Source: Neoroseomonas eburnea (GTDB lineage Bacteria > Pseudomonadota > Alphaproteobacteria > Acetobacterales > Acetobacteraceae). From it: a stretch of 64,000 bases of DNA. A model generated the notes under the pieces. The model ran no database searches, was not told where the DNA came from, and was given only the letters and a program-made list of their open reading frames with translations. Each line of letters opens with the position of its first letter. Position 1 is the stretch's first letter. Below, piece by piece: positions 46,948 to 56,316 of this stretch. The position numbers and the translations under genes were made by a program. Where the stretch lies: NCBI RefSeq assembly GCF_018129005.1, contig NZ_JAAEDL010000001.1, positions 310,001-374,000 of the forward strand, given 5' to 3'.

Positions 46948-47065
46948 ATGCGTTGCGGCGCTTCACGATCCCGCCTCACCTTCCTCATGAGCACGGGCCC
47001 TGCGACCAGGCGGTCCGGCCGCAGCGAAACCGGCCCTGGTCCTTGCCGGCAGAGGAGCGGAGGTG

Positions 47066-47299
47066 ATGAAGGTATTCGGAAACCGTCCGATGACCGAAGC
47101 GCCACGCGCTTCGACCCCGATCGCGACGGATCGCAAGCCGCCGATCGAGGCTGCGGCATCGGCGGTGGAACAGGCGTTGGCCGAGGCGCATGAGGCCGGC
47201 GACCTGGCTGCGGTGCGGCTGCTGCATGCGGTTCTCGGCCTGCTCTGCGTCTCGGCCTCGGCCCCGGCCCCGGCTTCGGCCGAACCACATATGCACTGA
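47066..47299 (+). CDS. Small hypothetical protein
   Basis: 77 aa. The first 30 residues are polar and variable; the middle (PPIEAAASAVEQALAEAHEAGDLAAVRLLHAVLGLL) reads as amphipathic helix; the end is Ala/Pro-rich. AGGAG lies about 9 bases and GGAGG about 4 bases before ATG 47066; GTG 47063 is also in frame. No family recognised. The 196 bp between its end and pyrC-like hold nothing I can name. Confidence 0.42.
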   Translation: MKVFGNRPMTEAPRASTPIATDRKPPIEAAASAVEQALAEAHEAGDLAAVRLLHAVLGLLCVSASAPAPASAEPHMH

Positions 47300-47495
47300 G
47301 GCCGGCCGGCATCGCGGCGGGCCGTGCCCGCGCCGCCGGGCCAGCCGTGCGATCCGCCGCGAGGTTGAAGGACGGGTGCGACCTCCCGGCCCGCCCGGAG
47401 GAACCCGGGGCGAAGCCTTCGCGGGTGTCCGGTGCGGTCGATCCGCCCGCGTGGCCCGCTGGCAGGACTCGCCCGCCCGTCTATAACCCCACCCG

Positions 47496-48773
47496 ATGCG
47501 CGACCTGCTGATCACCAATGCCCGCCTGCTCGACCCCGCTTCCGGCCTCGACGCGCCTGGCGCGTTGCTGGCGCGCGACGGGGCCATCGCCGATCTCGGC
47601 CCCGGCCTGACGGCGCCCGAGGGCGCCGAGACGCTCGACGCGGGCGGCGCCTGCCTCGCCCCCGGGCTGGTGGATCTGCGCGCCAATCTCGGCGAGCCGG
47701 GCGCCGAGCACCGCGAGACCATCGCCTCGGCCGCCGCGGCGGCGGCCGCGGGCGGCATCACCACGCTCTGCGTGTTGCCGGATACCGATCCGGCGCTCGA
47801 CGACCCCGCGCTGCTGTCCTTCATGATCCGGCGCGGGGAAGCCACGGGCTCGGTTGCCCTGCTGCCCTACGGCGCGGCCACCGCCGGCTGCGCCGGCAAG
47901 GAGCTTGCGGAGTTCGGCCTGCTGCGCGAGGCCGGCGCCATCGCCTTCACCGACGGCGCGCACGCCATCGGCTCGGCGCGCACCATGCGGCTCGCGCTGT
48001 CCTACGCGCGGGCCTTCGGCACCTTCGTCGTGCAGCACCCGGAAGAGCCTTCGCTCGCCGCAGGGGGCGCGGCGACCGAGGGCGAGCTCGCCACCCGGCT
48101 CGGCCTGCCCGCCATCCCGCCGGCCGCCGAGGCGATGATGGTCGCGCGCGACATCGCCCTGGCGCGCCTCACCGGCGGCCACGTGCATTTCGCCCATGTC
48201 AGCACGGCGGCGGCACTCGACCTGATCCGCGCCGCCAAGGCGGAGGGCCTTGCTGTCACCGCCGATACCGCGCCGCCCTATTTCGACCTGAACGAGACGG
48301 CGATCGGCGACTACCGGACCTATGCGAAGCTGTCGCCGCCGCTGCGCACGGAGGCCGACCGCCAGGCGGTGGTGGTGGCGCTGTCGGACGGGACGCTCGA
48401 TGCCGTCGCCTCCGACCACCAGCCGCGGGACGCGGATGACAAGCGCCTGCCCTTCGCCCAGGCCGAGGCCGGGGGCGCCGGGCTCGCGACGCTGCTGGGG
48501 GTGACGCTGGCGCGGGTGCATGGGGGCGACCTGCCGATGCTGACCGCACTCGGGCTGCTGACGGCGAAGCCGGCGGCGCTGCTCGGGCTTGCCTGCGGGC
48601 GGCTGGCCAAGGGCGCACCGGCGGACCTGGTGCTGTTCCACCCGGATCGCGGCTGGAAGGTCGAGGCCGGGAAGCTGCCGGGCAAGGCGCAGAACTCGCC
48701 CTTCGACGGGCGCGCGCTGGAAGGCCGCGTGCTCGGCACCTGGAAAGCCGGGCGACGGGTGTTCGGAGGCTGA
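47496..48773 (+). CDS. pyrC: Dihydroorotase-like protein lacking the HxH metal motif
   Basis: 425 aa class I dihydroorotase fold. The motif that normally reads DxHxH after PGLV is DLRAN here (D60, R62, N64), so two metal-binding His are missing; His in HFAHVST and Asp in [10 protein letters not shown] remain. Such PyrC-like proteins can be catalytically dead partners of aspartate carbamoyltransferase, and then a second active dihydroorotase lies elsewhere. No pyrB is upstream here, unlike the usual order. It heads the pyrC-plsY-dprA-topA block. Confidence 0.82.
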   Translation: MRDLLITNARLLDPASGLDAPGALLARDGAIADLGPGLTAPEGAETLDAGGACLAPGLVDLRANLGEPGAEHRETIASAAAAAAAGGITTLCVLPDTDPALDDPALLSFMIRRGEATGSVALLPYGAATAGCAGKELAEFGLLREAGAIAFTDGAHAIGSARTMRLALSYARAFGTFVVQHPEEPSLAAGGAATEGELATRLGLPAIPPAAEAMMVARDIALARLTGGHVHFAHVSTAAALDLIRAAKAEGLAVTADTAPPYFDLNETAIGDYRTYAKLSPPLRTEADRQAVVVALSDGTLDAVASDHQPRDADDKRLPFAQAEAGGAGLATLLGVTLARVHGGDLPMLTALGLLTAKPAALLGLACGRLAKGAPADLVLFHPDRGWKVEAGKLPGKAQNSPFDGRALEGRVLGTWKAGRRVFGG

Positions 48774-48778
48774 CGGCG

Positions 48779-49375
48779 GTGGAGGATCCGGGCCTTGCCT
48801 TTCTCGCCGCTCTGGTCGGCGGCTACCTGATCGGCTCCATTCCCTTCGGGCTGATCCTGACGCAGGCCGCGGGGCTCGGGGATATCCGCGCGATCGGATC
48901 GGGCAATATCGGCGCGACCAATGTGCTGCGGACCGGCAGGAAGGGCCTGGCGGCGGCAACGCTGCTGCTCGATGGCCTGAAGGGCGCGCTGTCGGTGCTG
49001 CTGCTGCGCTGGCTGGCCGGCGACCAGGACCTGGTCGCCGGGACGGCGGCCGTGCTGGGGCACACCTTTCCGGTCTGGCTCGGGTTCAGGGGCGGCAAGG
49101 GCGTGGCCACGGGGCTCGGCGTCTATCTGGCGGCGATGTGGCCAGTGGGCCTGGGCTGCTGCGCGGTGTGGCTGGCCGCGGCGAAGCTGACGCGACGATC
49201 CTCGGCGGCGGCGCTCACCGCGGTCGCGGCGGCGCCGCTGCTGGCGCTGCTGCTGGTGGACGGGGAGCACGCGCTGCTCGCCCTGCTGGTCGGCGTGCTG
49301 ATCTTCTGGCGGCATGAGGGCAACATCCGGCGACTGCTGGCAGGGACCGAGCCGCGGATCGGCGAGAAGGGGTAA
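48779..49375 (+). CDS. plsY: Acyl-phosphate:glycerol-3-phosphate acyltransferase
   Basis: 198 aa inner-membrane enzyme that puts the first acyl chain on glycerol 3-phosphate in phospholipid synthesis. Five to six hydrophobic helices; motifs are GSIPFG at 19-24, [11 protein letters not shown] at 41-51 and [12 protein letters not shown] around 100. GTG start at 48779, 5 bp after the pyrC-like stop. Length and motifs are fully normal. Confidence 0.95.
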   Translation: MEDPGLAFLAALVGGYLIGSIPFGLILTQAAGLGDIRAIGSGNIGATNVLRTGRKGLAAATLLLDGLKGALSVLLLRWLAGDQDLVAGTAAVLGHTFPVWLGFRGGKGVATGLGVYLAAMWPVGLGCCAVWLAAAKLTRRSSAAALTAVAAAPLLALLLVDGEHALLALLVGVLIFWRHEGNIRRLLAGTEPRIGEKG

Positions 49376-49534
49376 GGCCGGGCGCCGGAGAAGGCCTCGG
49401 CCGCCGGAAACCGCTCCAGCCCGCGCAACGACGGCGCGTTCCGGACGAATGCGCTGAAGGCCCCGGGGGGGCAGGCACCGGGGCGTGGCTCCCGCTCGGG
49501 CGCTGTCGGGATGGCGACATCCTCGCGTCAAGGA

Positions 49535-49564
49535 TTGACCAAATCAAAGGGCGACTGAGAACAT
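49535..49564 (+). promoter_or_regulatory. Possible promoter for dprA-topA-rnr
   Basis: TTGACC (49535-49540) is followed after 18 bases by GAACAT (49559-49564), a fair -35 and a weak -10, in the only A+T-rich stretch of the gap. It points towards dprA. The match is modest and the start of dprA is about 260-330 bp away. Confidence 0.3.
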
Positions 49565-49573
49565 ATTGCAAAC
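49559..49573. promoter_or_regulatory. Degenerate LexA-box-like repeat
   Basis: Reads GAAC, seven bases, AAAC. The alphaproteobacterial LexA site is GTTC-N7-GTTC, or GAAC-N7-GAAC on the other strand, so this copy is one base off. It overlaps the possible -10 of the dprA promoter, which is where a repressor would act. One mismatch in an 8-base motif is weak evidence. Confidence 0.3.
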
Positions 49574-49861
49574 ATTCGCAGGAATCGGGCGGATCGCATG
49601 GCCAGGGCGAGCCATGGCTCCGCAGGCAGGTTTGCGCCGGCGCGCGATTGTCGGAGGTGGCCGGTGCCTGGCGGCGACGGGTGCCTGATCAGCGCGTGAT
49701 CGGCCAGCCGGCCGCGGCCCGGCGCGCGTCGCCGCCCAGGAGGAAGGCGGCAAGGATATCGCGACGGCCGATATCGACCAGGAGTTGAATTTCCGTACAA
49801 TCACCTCGGTGAATCCGATCATGCCCCTCCCCCCGGATCCTGTCCCCCGTCCTGGCGGAGG

Positions 49862-49882
49862 CGTGGGGGCGGCGCCCCCACG
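49862..49882 (+). promoter_or_regulatory. Perfect hairpin next to a candidate dprA start
   Basis: CGTGGGGGC and GCCCCCACG pair perfectly around a 3-base loop. It ends 7 bp before ATG 49890. If that ATG is the start, the hairpin occupies the ribosome site; if ATG 49821 is used, the hairpin lies within coding sequence. The position is what makes it notable. Confidence 0.4.
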
Positions 49883-49889
49883 GACTGCG

Positions 49890-50996
49890 ATGACCCTCGC
49901 CCTCCTTCGCCTCGCCCGCACCGACGGCATTGGCCCGCTGACCTTCCGTCGCCTGCTGGCCCGCCACCGCGACCCGGAGGCGGCGCTGGCGGCGCTGCCT
50001 GCGCTTTCCGCGAAGCGCAGCACGCCCTACGTGCCCCAGCCGGAATCCGAAGCCCGCCGCGAGATCGCCGCGCTGGCGAAGCGTGGTGGCCGCTTCGTCT
50101 TTCTCGACGACCCGCTGTATCCGCCGCTGCTGGCGCTGCTGCCCGATGCCCCGCCGGTGCTCGCCGTCCTCGGCGATGCCTCTCTGCTGGCCGCGCCGGC
50201 GGTGGCGATCGTCGGCGCGCGCAATGCCTCCTCCGCCGGCCGGCGCGTCGCCGAGGAACTGGCCGAGGCCCTGGCCGCGAAGGGCCTGACCATCGTCTCC
50301 GGCCTGGCGCGCGGCATCGACACGGCGGCGCATGAGGGCGCGCTGCGCGGCGGGCCGACGATCGCGGTGCTGCCGGGCGGCCTCGATGTGCCCTACCCGC
50401 CTGAGAACGCCGGGCTCGCCGGGCGAATCGCCGAACGCGGCGCGGTCATCGCCGAAAGCCCGCTCGGCACCGCGCCGCTGAACCGGCATTTCCCGCGCCG
50501 CAACCGCATCGTCGCCGGCCTGTCGCTCGGCGTGGTGGTGGTGGAGGCGGCGCACCGTTCCGGCACGCTGATCACCGCGCGGCTCGCGCTCGAACATGGG
50601 CGGGAGGTCTTCGCGGTGCCCGGCAGCCCGCTCGACCCGCGCTGCCGCGGCGCCAACGACCTGATCCGGCAGGGCGCGCACCTCACCGAAACGGCGGAGG
50701 ATGTGCTGGAGCACCTGCCGGAATCCCCCCGTGCCGCCCCCTTGTTCGACCCCGCCCGGATGGCTTCCGCCGCCCCGGAAGCGGCCGGCGATGGCTCCGA
50801 CCCCCTCGGCCCGCCCCTGGAAGGGGCATCCGAAGTGCTTGAACTGATTGGATTGTCGCCAGTATCGGTTGACGAGGTGCTGCGGCGCTGCCACCTGACG
50901 GCTCCCGAACTCCAGGCCGTGCTGACTGAACTGGAGCTCGAAGGCCGGGTGGAACTGCTGCCCGGCCACCGCGTCATGCGCAGTGCGAACGGGTGA
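49890..50996 (+). CDS. dprA: DNA processing protein DprA
   Basis: Binds incoming single-stranded DNA and loads RecA during transformation. 368 aa from ATG 49890, where the text MTLALLRLARTDGIGPLTFRRLL matches the family N-terminus; ATG 49821 and TTG 49785 are in frame and would add 23 or 35 poorly conserved residues. The Rossmann core has VGARNASSAGRR, GLARGIDTAAHEGAL and NRIVAGLS; a C-terminal winged-helix follows (EVLELIGLSPVSVDEVLRR). Its stop overlaps a GTG that opens the topA frame. Confidence 0.9.
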   Translation: MTLALLRLARTDGIGPLTFRRLLARHRDPEAALAALPALSAKRSTPYVPQPESEARREIAALAKRGGRFVFLDDPLYPPLLALLPDAPPVLAVLGDASLLAAPAVAIVGARNASSAGRRVAEELAEALAAKGLTIVSGLARGIDTAAHEGALRGGPTIAVLPGGLDVPYPPENAGLAGRIAERGAVIAESPLGTAPLNRHFPRRNRIVAGLSLGVVVVEAAHRSGTLITARLALEHGREVFAVPGSPLDPRCRGANDLIRQGAHLTETAEDVLEHLPESPRAAPLFDPARMASAAPEAAGDGSDPLGPPLEGASEVLELIGLSPVSVDEVLRRCHLTAPELQAVLTELELEGRVELLPGHRVMRSANG

Positions 50997-51007
50997 TCCT
51001 GGAAAAG

Positions 51008-53740
51008 ATGTCCGACGTCGTCGTCGTTGAATCTCCGGCCAAGGCCAAGACGATCGAGAAGTATCTCGGGCGCGACTTCACCGTGCTCGCGAGCTTCGGC
51101 CATGTCCGCGACCTGGAGGAGAAGGACGGCGCCGTCCTGCCCGACCAGGACTTCGCCATGGTCTGGGGCAAGGATGGGCGCGGGGAGGCGCAGGTCGGCA
51201 AGATCGCGCAGGCGCTGAAGGGGGCGAAGCGGCTCTACCTCGCCACCGACCCCGATCGCGAAGGCGAGGCGATCTCCTGGCACGTGAAGGACATGCTCGG
51301 CCAGCGCGGGGCGCTGAAGGGCAAGGACGTCCGGCGCATCACCTTCAACGAGATCACCAGGCGCGCCGTGCAGCACGCGGTGGCGCATCCGCGCGACCTC
51401 GACGTGCCGCTGATCGACGCGTACCTGGCGCGCCGGGCGCTCGACTACCTGGTGGGCTACACGCTGTCGCCGCTGCTGTGGCGCAAGCTGCCGGGGTCGC
51501 GGTCGGCGGGGCGCGTGCAGTCGGTCGCGCTGCGGCTGATCTGCGAGCGCGAGGCCGAGATCGAAGCCTTCAAGGCGCGCGAATACTGGTCCATCGAGGG
51601 CAAGTTCCAGACCCCGGCCGGCGCGCCCTTCACGGCGCGGATGACGCATCTGGACGGCAGGAAGCTCGACCAGTTCGACCTGCCGGATGCGGCGACGGCG
51701 GCCCGCGCCAAGGCGCTGGCGGAGGCCGGCAGCTACACCGTCGCCGCGGTCGAGAAGAAGCGCACGCGGCGCAACCCGCCGCCGCCCTTCATGACCTCGA
51801 CGCTGCAGATGGAGGCCTCCCGCAAGCTCGGCATGGGCGCGCAGCAGGCGATGCGCACGGCGCAGCAGCTCTACGAGGCCGGCCACATCACCTACATGCG
51901 GACCGACGGTGTCACCATGGCGCGGGAGGCGGTCTTCGCCATCCGCGACCATGTGAAGGACGCGTTCGGCCCCGACTACCTGCCGAGCGCGCCGCGCGAA
52001 TACCAGTCCAAGGCGAAGAACGCTCAGGAAGCACACGAGGCGATCCGCCCGACCGACGTCACCCGTACGCCGGAGAGCATGCAGGGCGAGCTGGAAGGCG
52101 CGCAGGCACGGCTCTACGAACTGATCTGGAAGCGTGCCGTCGCCTCCCAGATGGCGGCGGCGGAGCTCGACCAGACGGCGGTGGACATCGCCTCGGCGGA
52201 CGGGAAGATCCGTTTCCGGGCAACGGGTTCCGTCGTGGCCTTCGATGGCTTCCTGAAGCTGTATCGGGAAGACGAGGACGATCGCGCGGCGGATGCCCGC
52301 GCCGGCATCGCCGCGCCGCCGAACGGCGCCGAGGCCGAGGACGACACCCGCATCCTCCCGCCGATGAAGGAACACGACCCGCTCAAGCGCGGCGAGATCA
52401 CGGCGAGCCAGCACTTCACCCAGCCGCCGCCACGCTATTCCGAGGCGTCGCTGGTCAAGCGGCTGGAGGAGCTCGGGATCGGGCGGCCCTCGACCTATGC
52501 CTCCATCCTGCAGCGGCTGCAGGACCTGAAATACGTCACGCTCGAAAAGCGCCGCTTTGTGGCGCAGGACCTCGGGCGGATGGTCACCACCTTCCTGGTC
52601 CGCTTCTTCGAGAAATACGTGGACACCGGCTTCACCTCCCAGATGGAGGAGAAGCTCGACGAGATCTCCGAGGGCCGCGCCGAATGGCGCGCGGTGATGC
52701 GCGCCTTCTGGAAGGAATTCTCGGCGGCGGTGGAGGCGACCAAGGATCTCAAGATCCGCGACGTCATCGACGCGCTGGACGAGGATCTCGGCCCGCACAT
52801 CTTCCCCGAGCGGCCGGACGGGACCGACCCGCGGCTCTGCCCGACCTGCGGCAAGGGGCGGCTGGGGCTGCGGCTGGGGCGGACGGGGGCCTTCATCGGC
52901 TGCTCGAACTATCCGGAATGCCGCTACACGCGGCCCTTCGGCGTCGATTCGGGCGAGGGCGAAGGCGCAGCACCGGCCGAACAGGAACTCGGCGTCGATC
53001 CGGCGACCGGCCAGGCGGTGACGCTGAAGCGCGGGCCCTATGGCTTCTACATCCAGCTCGGCGAGCCTGGGACGGATGCCAAGGGCAAGCCGACCAAGCC
53101 CAAAAGAACCAGCCTTCCCAATGGTGTGTCGCCCGATACTGTCACGTTGGATCAGGCAATCGGGCTGCTCTCCCTGCCGCGCACGATCGGCTTCGATCCG
53201 GAGACGGGGGAGGAGATCACCGCCGGGCTCGGCCGCTTCGGGCCCTATGTCCGCTGCGGGTCGGTCTTCAAGTCGCTCGACAAGGACGACGACGTGCTGA
53301 CGGTGGGGATGAACCGCGCGCTGGCGCTGCTCGCCGATGCGCGGGCGCGGGTGCGCGAACTTGGCCCGCACCCGAAGGACCAGGAGCCCGTCGTGGTGCG
53401 GAAGGGTCGCTTCGGACCCTATGCGCAGCACGGCAAGACGGTCGCCAACCTGCCGCGTGACGTGGCGATGGAGGACCTCACCCTCGCCGAGGCCGTCGCG
53501 CTGCTCGAGGAGAAGGGCAAGGCGCTGAAGCCGCGCGGTGCCGCCGGGCGCAGGGGCGCGGCCGGCAAGGCGGCCCCGCGCAAGGCCGCGGCGGCAAGCG
53601 AGGGCACCGCCACGCGCAAGCCGGCCGCCGCCAAGGCTCCGGCGCGCAAGGCGGCGGCCAAGCCCGCGGCGAAGAAGCCCGCGGCCAAGGCGCCCGCCAA
53701 GGCCAAGGCCGCGCCCCGCGCCGGCAAGACCGCCCGCTGA
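51008..53740 (+). CDS. topA: DNA topoisomerase I
   Basis: Relaxes negative supercoils by single-strand passage. 910 aa: Toprim domain with VVVESPAKAKTI at the start and ATDPDREGEAISWH, active-site Tyr296 in YMRTDG, one four-Cys zinc unit (CPTCGKGRLG to GCSNYPEC), then three related GPYGFY/GRFGPY repeats. From about residue 842 a Lys/Ala/Pro-rich tail like histone H1 runs to the end. GTG 50993 in the dprA stop is in frame; I prefer ATG 51008, which gives MSDVVVVESPAK. Followed by rnr sharing one base (TGATG). Confidence 0.95.
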   Translation: MSDVVVVESPAKAKTIEKYLGRDFTVLASFGHVRDLEEKDGAVLPDQDFAMVWGKDGRGEAQVGKIAQALKGAKRLYLATDPDREGEAISWHVKDMLGQRGALKGKDVRRITFNEITRRAVQHAVAHPRDLDVPLIDAYLARRALDYLVGYTLSPLLWRKLPGSRSAGRVQSVALRLICEREAEIEAFKAREYWSIEGKFQTPAGAPFTARMTHLDGRKLDQFDLPDAATAARAKALAEAGSYTVAAVEKKRTRRNPPPPFMTSTLQMEASRKLGMGAQQAMRTAQQLYEAGHITYMRTDGVTMAREAVFAIRDHVKDAFGPDYLPSAPREYQSKAKNAQEAHEAIRPTDVTRTPESMQGELEGAQARLYELIWKRAVASQMAAAELDQTAVDIASADGKIRFRATGSVVAFDGFLKLYREDEDDRAADARAGIAAPPNGAEAEDDTRILPPMKEHDPLKRGEITASQHFTQPPPRYSEASLVKRLEELGIGRPSTYASILQRLQDLKYVTLEKRRFVAQDLGRMVTTFLVRFFEKYVDTGFTSQMEEKLDEISEGRAEWRAVMRAFWKEFSAAVEATKDLKIRDVIDALDEDLGPHIFPERPDGTDPRLCPTCGKGRLGLRLGRTGAFIGCSNYPECRYTRPFGVDSGEGEGAAPAEQELGVDPATGQAVTLKRGPYGFYIQLGEPGTDAKGKPTKPKRTSLPNGVSPDTVTLDQAIGLLSLPRTIGFDPETGEEITAGLGRFGPYVRCGSVFKSLDKDDDVLTVGMNRALALLADARARVRELGPHPKDQEPVVVRKGRFGPYAQHGKTVANLPRDVAMEDLTLAEAVALLEEKGKALKPRGAAGRRGAAGKAAPRKAAAASEGTATRKPAAAKAPARKAAAKPAAKKPAAKAPAKAKAAPRAGKTAR

Positions 53741-56316
53741 TGCCCCGGCGCGGGCCGCCCGTGAAGGGCCACAAGGCTCGCACCCGGAAGGGAAGCGCCG
53801 CGGCGTCCGGTGCGGGGCCGCGCAAGGGCAAGCCCGCGCCGGGCGGCGCCGTTCGCGACGCCGGGCCGTCCGGGCAGGTCCCGAAGGGCCGTGGCGCGCA
53901 CGCTGCCGGCGACGACCGCCCCCGGCGCCCGCGCGCGCCGGACGACCAGGGCGCCGCGCCATCCCGCGAGCCCGACCCCGCGCACCGTGGCGTCGAATCC
54001 GGCGAGGAGGCGGCACCTGCGCGCCGCAGTCATCGCGATGCCGGCCCGCGGGGCGCCAAGCCCGCCGCGAAGCCCCACCGCAGCACCGCCAAGGCCGCGG
54101 CGGGCCCGCGCGCCAGTGCCAAGCGCCGCGCCGCCGCGCGAACCGAAGGCCCCGCGCCGCTGCCCGGCAAGGCGGAACTGCGCGCCTTCCTCGCCGAGGC
54201 CACCGGCCGCGTCACCAAATCCGACATCGCCCGCGCCTTCGGCCTCTCCTCCGACCAGCGGGCGGCGCTGCGCGCCCTGTTGCGCGAGCTGGCGGCGGAG
54301 GGCGGCTCCGCCCCGGCGGGCAAGCGTGCCGTCATCGCCCCCTCCCGCCTGCCGGAGATCACGCCGGTCGAGATCACCGGCACCGACCCCGATGGCGACC
54401 CGATCGCGCGCCCGGTCGGCTGGCAGGGCGAAGGCCGACCGCCAATCATCTACATGCGCCCCGAACCCGCCGGCCGCCCGGCGCTGACCGCCGGGGAACG
54501 GGTGCTCGCCCGGCTGAAGGCCATCGGGCCGGGCAAATACGAAGGCCGTACCTTCAAGCGCATCGGCGGCGCGCCGCCGGCCCGCATCCTCGGCGTCTTC
54601 GAGGAAGGCCGCATCATCCCGACCGACCGGCGCCAGAAGGGCATCTGGCAGGTCCCGCCGGGCGAAGAGGGCGGCGCCAGGCCGGGCGAGATCGTGCTCG
54701 CCGAACCCCTGCCTTCCACCCGCCACCTCGGGCCCAAGCCGGCGCGGATCACCGAACGGCTCGGGGTGATGGGGGAACCGCGCTCGGTCTCCCTCGTCTG
54801 CATCCATGCCCACGGCATCCCGGACGTCTTCCCGGCCGAGGCGGTGCAGCAGGCGGAGCGAGCGAAGGGTGTCGCCGTCCGCGGCCGCACCGATCTGCGC
54901 GACATCCCGCTGGTGACGATCGACGGCGCGGACGCGCGCGACTTCGACGACGCCGTCTTCGCCGAGCCGGAGGGCGAAGGCTGGCGCATCCTCGTCGCCA
55001 TCGCCGATGTCGCCCACTACGTCACGCCCGGCAGCCACCTGGACCGGGAAGCCTGGGCGCGCGGCAATTCGGTCTATTTCCCCGACCGCGTCGTGCCGAT
55101 GCTGCCAGAGGCGCTGTCCAACGGCTGGTGCAGCCTGCGCCCGGCCGAGGATCGCGGCTGCCTCTTCGTCGAGATGCGCTTCGATGCCCATGGCCGCAAG
55201 CACGGCCATACCTTCGGGCGCGGCATCATGCGCTCCGCCGCGCGGCTGACCTACGAGCAGGTACAGGAAGCCGCCGATGCCGGCGCCGACCACGGCACCC
55301 TGCCCCCCGGGCACATCGCGCGGCTCTATGGCGCCTACCGCGCCCTGCTCGGCGCGCGGGAGAAGCGCGGCACGCTCGACCTCGACATGCCGGAGCGCAA
55401 GGTCGACCTCGACAGCCATGGCCGCGTCACCGGCGTCAGCCCGCGGCCGCGGCTCGATTCGCACCGGCTGATCGAGGAATTCATGGTCGCCGCCAATGTC
55501 TGCGCGGCCGAGGAACTGGAACGCCTCACCCAGCCCTGCATGTACCGCGTGCACGACCGCCCCTCGGACCAGAAGCTGGAAGGGCTGCGGCAGTTCCTCG
55601 CGACCTTCGAGATCACCCTGCCGCCATCCGACCGCCTGCATCCGCGCGACTTCGCCGGCGTGCTGGGCAAGGTGCGCGGGACGCCGCATGAGCGCCTGGT
55701 CAACGAGGCGGTGCTGCGCGGCCAGTCCCAGGCGGCCTACGCGCCCGACAACATCGGCCATTTCGGCCTCGCGCTCGCGCGCTACGCGCATTTCACCTCG
55801 CCGATCCGCCGCTATGCGGACCTGCTGGTGCACCGCGCGCTCATCCGCGGCCTCAAGCTCGGCAAGGACGGGCTGGAGGAAACCGAGGCAGCCCGCTTCC
55901 CCGACACGGCGGAGCACATCACCTCCACCGAACGCCGCGCCGCCGCCGCCGAGCGCGACGCCGTCGACCGCTACCTCGCAGCCTTTATGGCACAACGAGT
56001 CGGAGAGTCGTTCGAAGCACGAATTTCCGGGGTGACTCGCTTCGGTCTCTTCGTCACGCTGGAAGAGAACGGGGCGAGCGGAATCGTCCCCCTCGGATCA
56101 CTGCCGGACGACAGATGGGACTTGGACGAGGCCACGCAGACGCTGGCCGGTCGCAGGACGAGATTGACCTTCAGCCTGGGCCAGGCGGTCGAGGCCCGGC
56201 TTGTGGAGGCCACGCCCCGGACCGGCGGGATGGTCTTCCACATCATGCAGGGGCTGCCCTCGCGCGGCCGCGGGCGCCCTGCGCCCAAGGGACGCCAGCG
56301 CGAGCGTCGCCGCTGA
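53740..56316 (+). CDS. rnr: Ribonuclease R
   Basis: 3'-to-5' exoribonuclease of the RNase II family that can digest structured RNA. 858 aa. Residues 1-140 are a disordered Arg/Lys/Pro/Ala-rich extension absent from many homologues; no later in-frame ATG restores a shorter family start. Cold-shock-like parts follow, then the catalytic Asp cluster GADARDFDDAVFAE near residues 396-409, and an S1 domain at about 755-830. The S1 part has less G+C-rich codon use than the rest. Confidence 0.93.
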   Translation: MPRRGPPVKGHKARTRKGSAAASGAGPRKGKPAPGGAVRDAGPSGQVPKGRGAHAAGDDRPRRPRAPDDQGAAPSREPDPAHRGVESGEEAAPARRSHRDAGPRGAKPAAKPHRSTAKAAAGPRASAKRRAAARTEGPAPLPGKAELRAFLAEATGRVTKSDIARAFGLSSDQRAALRALLRELAAEGGSAPAGKRAVIAPSRLPEITPVEITGTDPDGDPIARPVGWQGEGRPPIIYMRPEPAGRPALTAGERVLARLKAIGPGKYEGRTFKRIGGAPPARILGVFEEGRIIPTDRRQKGIWQVPPGEEGGARPGEIVLAEPLPSTRHLGPKPARITERLGVMGEPRSVSLVCIHAHGIPDVFPAEAVQQAERAKGVAVRGRTDLRDIPLVTIDGADARDFDDAVFAEPEGEGWRILVAIADVAHYVTPGSHLDREAWARGNSVYFPDRVVPMLPEALSNGWCSLRPAEDRGCLFVEMRFDAHGRKHGHTFGRGIMRSAARLTYEQVQEAADAGADHGTLPPGHIARLYGAYRALLGAREKRGTLDLDMPERKVDLDSHGRVTGVSPRPRLDSHRLIEEFMVAANVCAAEELERLTQPCMYRVHDRPSDQKLEGLRQFLATFEITLPPSDRLHPRDFAGVLGKVRGTPHERLVNEAVLRGQSQAAYAPDNIGHFGLALARYAHFTSPIRRYADLLVHRALIRGLKLGKDGLEETEAARFPDTAEHITSTERRAAAAERDAVDRYLAAFMAQRVGESFEARISGVTRFGLFVTLEENGASGIVPLGSLPDDRWDLDEATQTLAGRRTRLTFSLGQAVEARLVEATPRTGGMVFHIMQGLPSRGRGRPAPKGRQRERRR

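Larger units (their letters stand above)
49376..49889. other. Gap between plsY and dprA
   Basis: About 510 bp with no convincing gene. The first 150 bp are G+C-rich and featureless. At 49531-49580 the sequence turns A+T-richer and holds a possible promoter and a LexA-like direct repeat, described separately. Open frames on the minus strand here have no family traits. The far end carries a perfect hairpin (49862-49882) just before one candidate dprA start. Confidence 0.6.

Noticed and set aside
49544-50023. Minus-strand open frame in the plsY-dprA gap
   Set aside because: Half of it lies antisense to dprA, and the part in the gap has no conserved pattern or ribosome site.
50393-54016. 1207-codon minus-strand open frame antisense to dprA and topA
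   Set aside because: No recognisable domain; both plus-strand genes are complete with catalytic motifs.
53419-55995. 858-codon minus-strand open frame antisense to rnr
   Set aside because: Shadow of the G+C-rich rnr gene; no family features, and rnr itself is intact.
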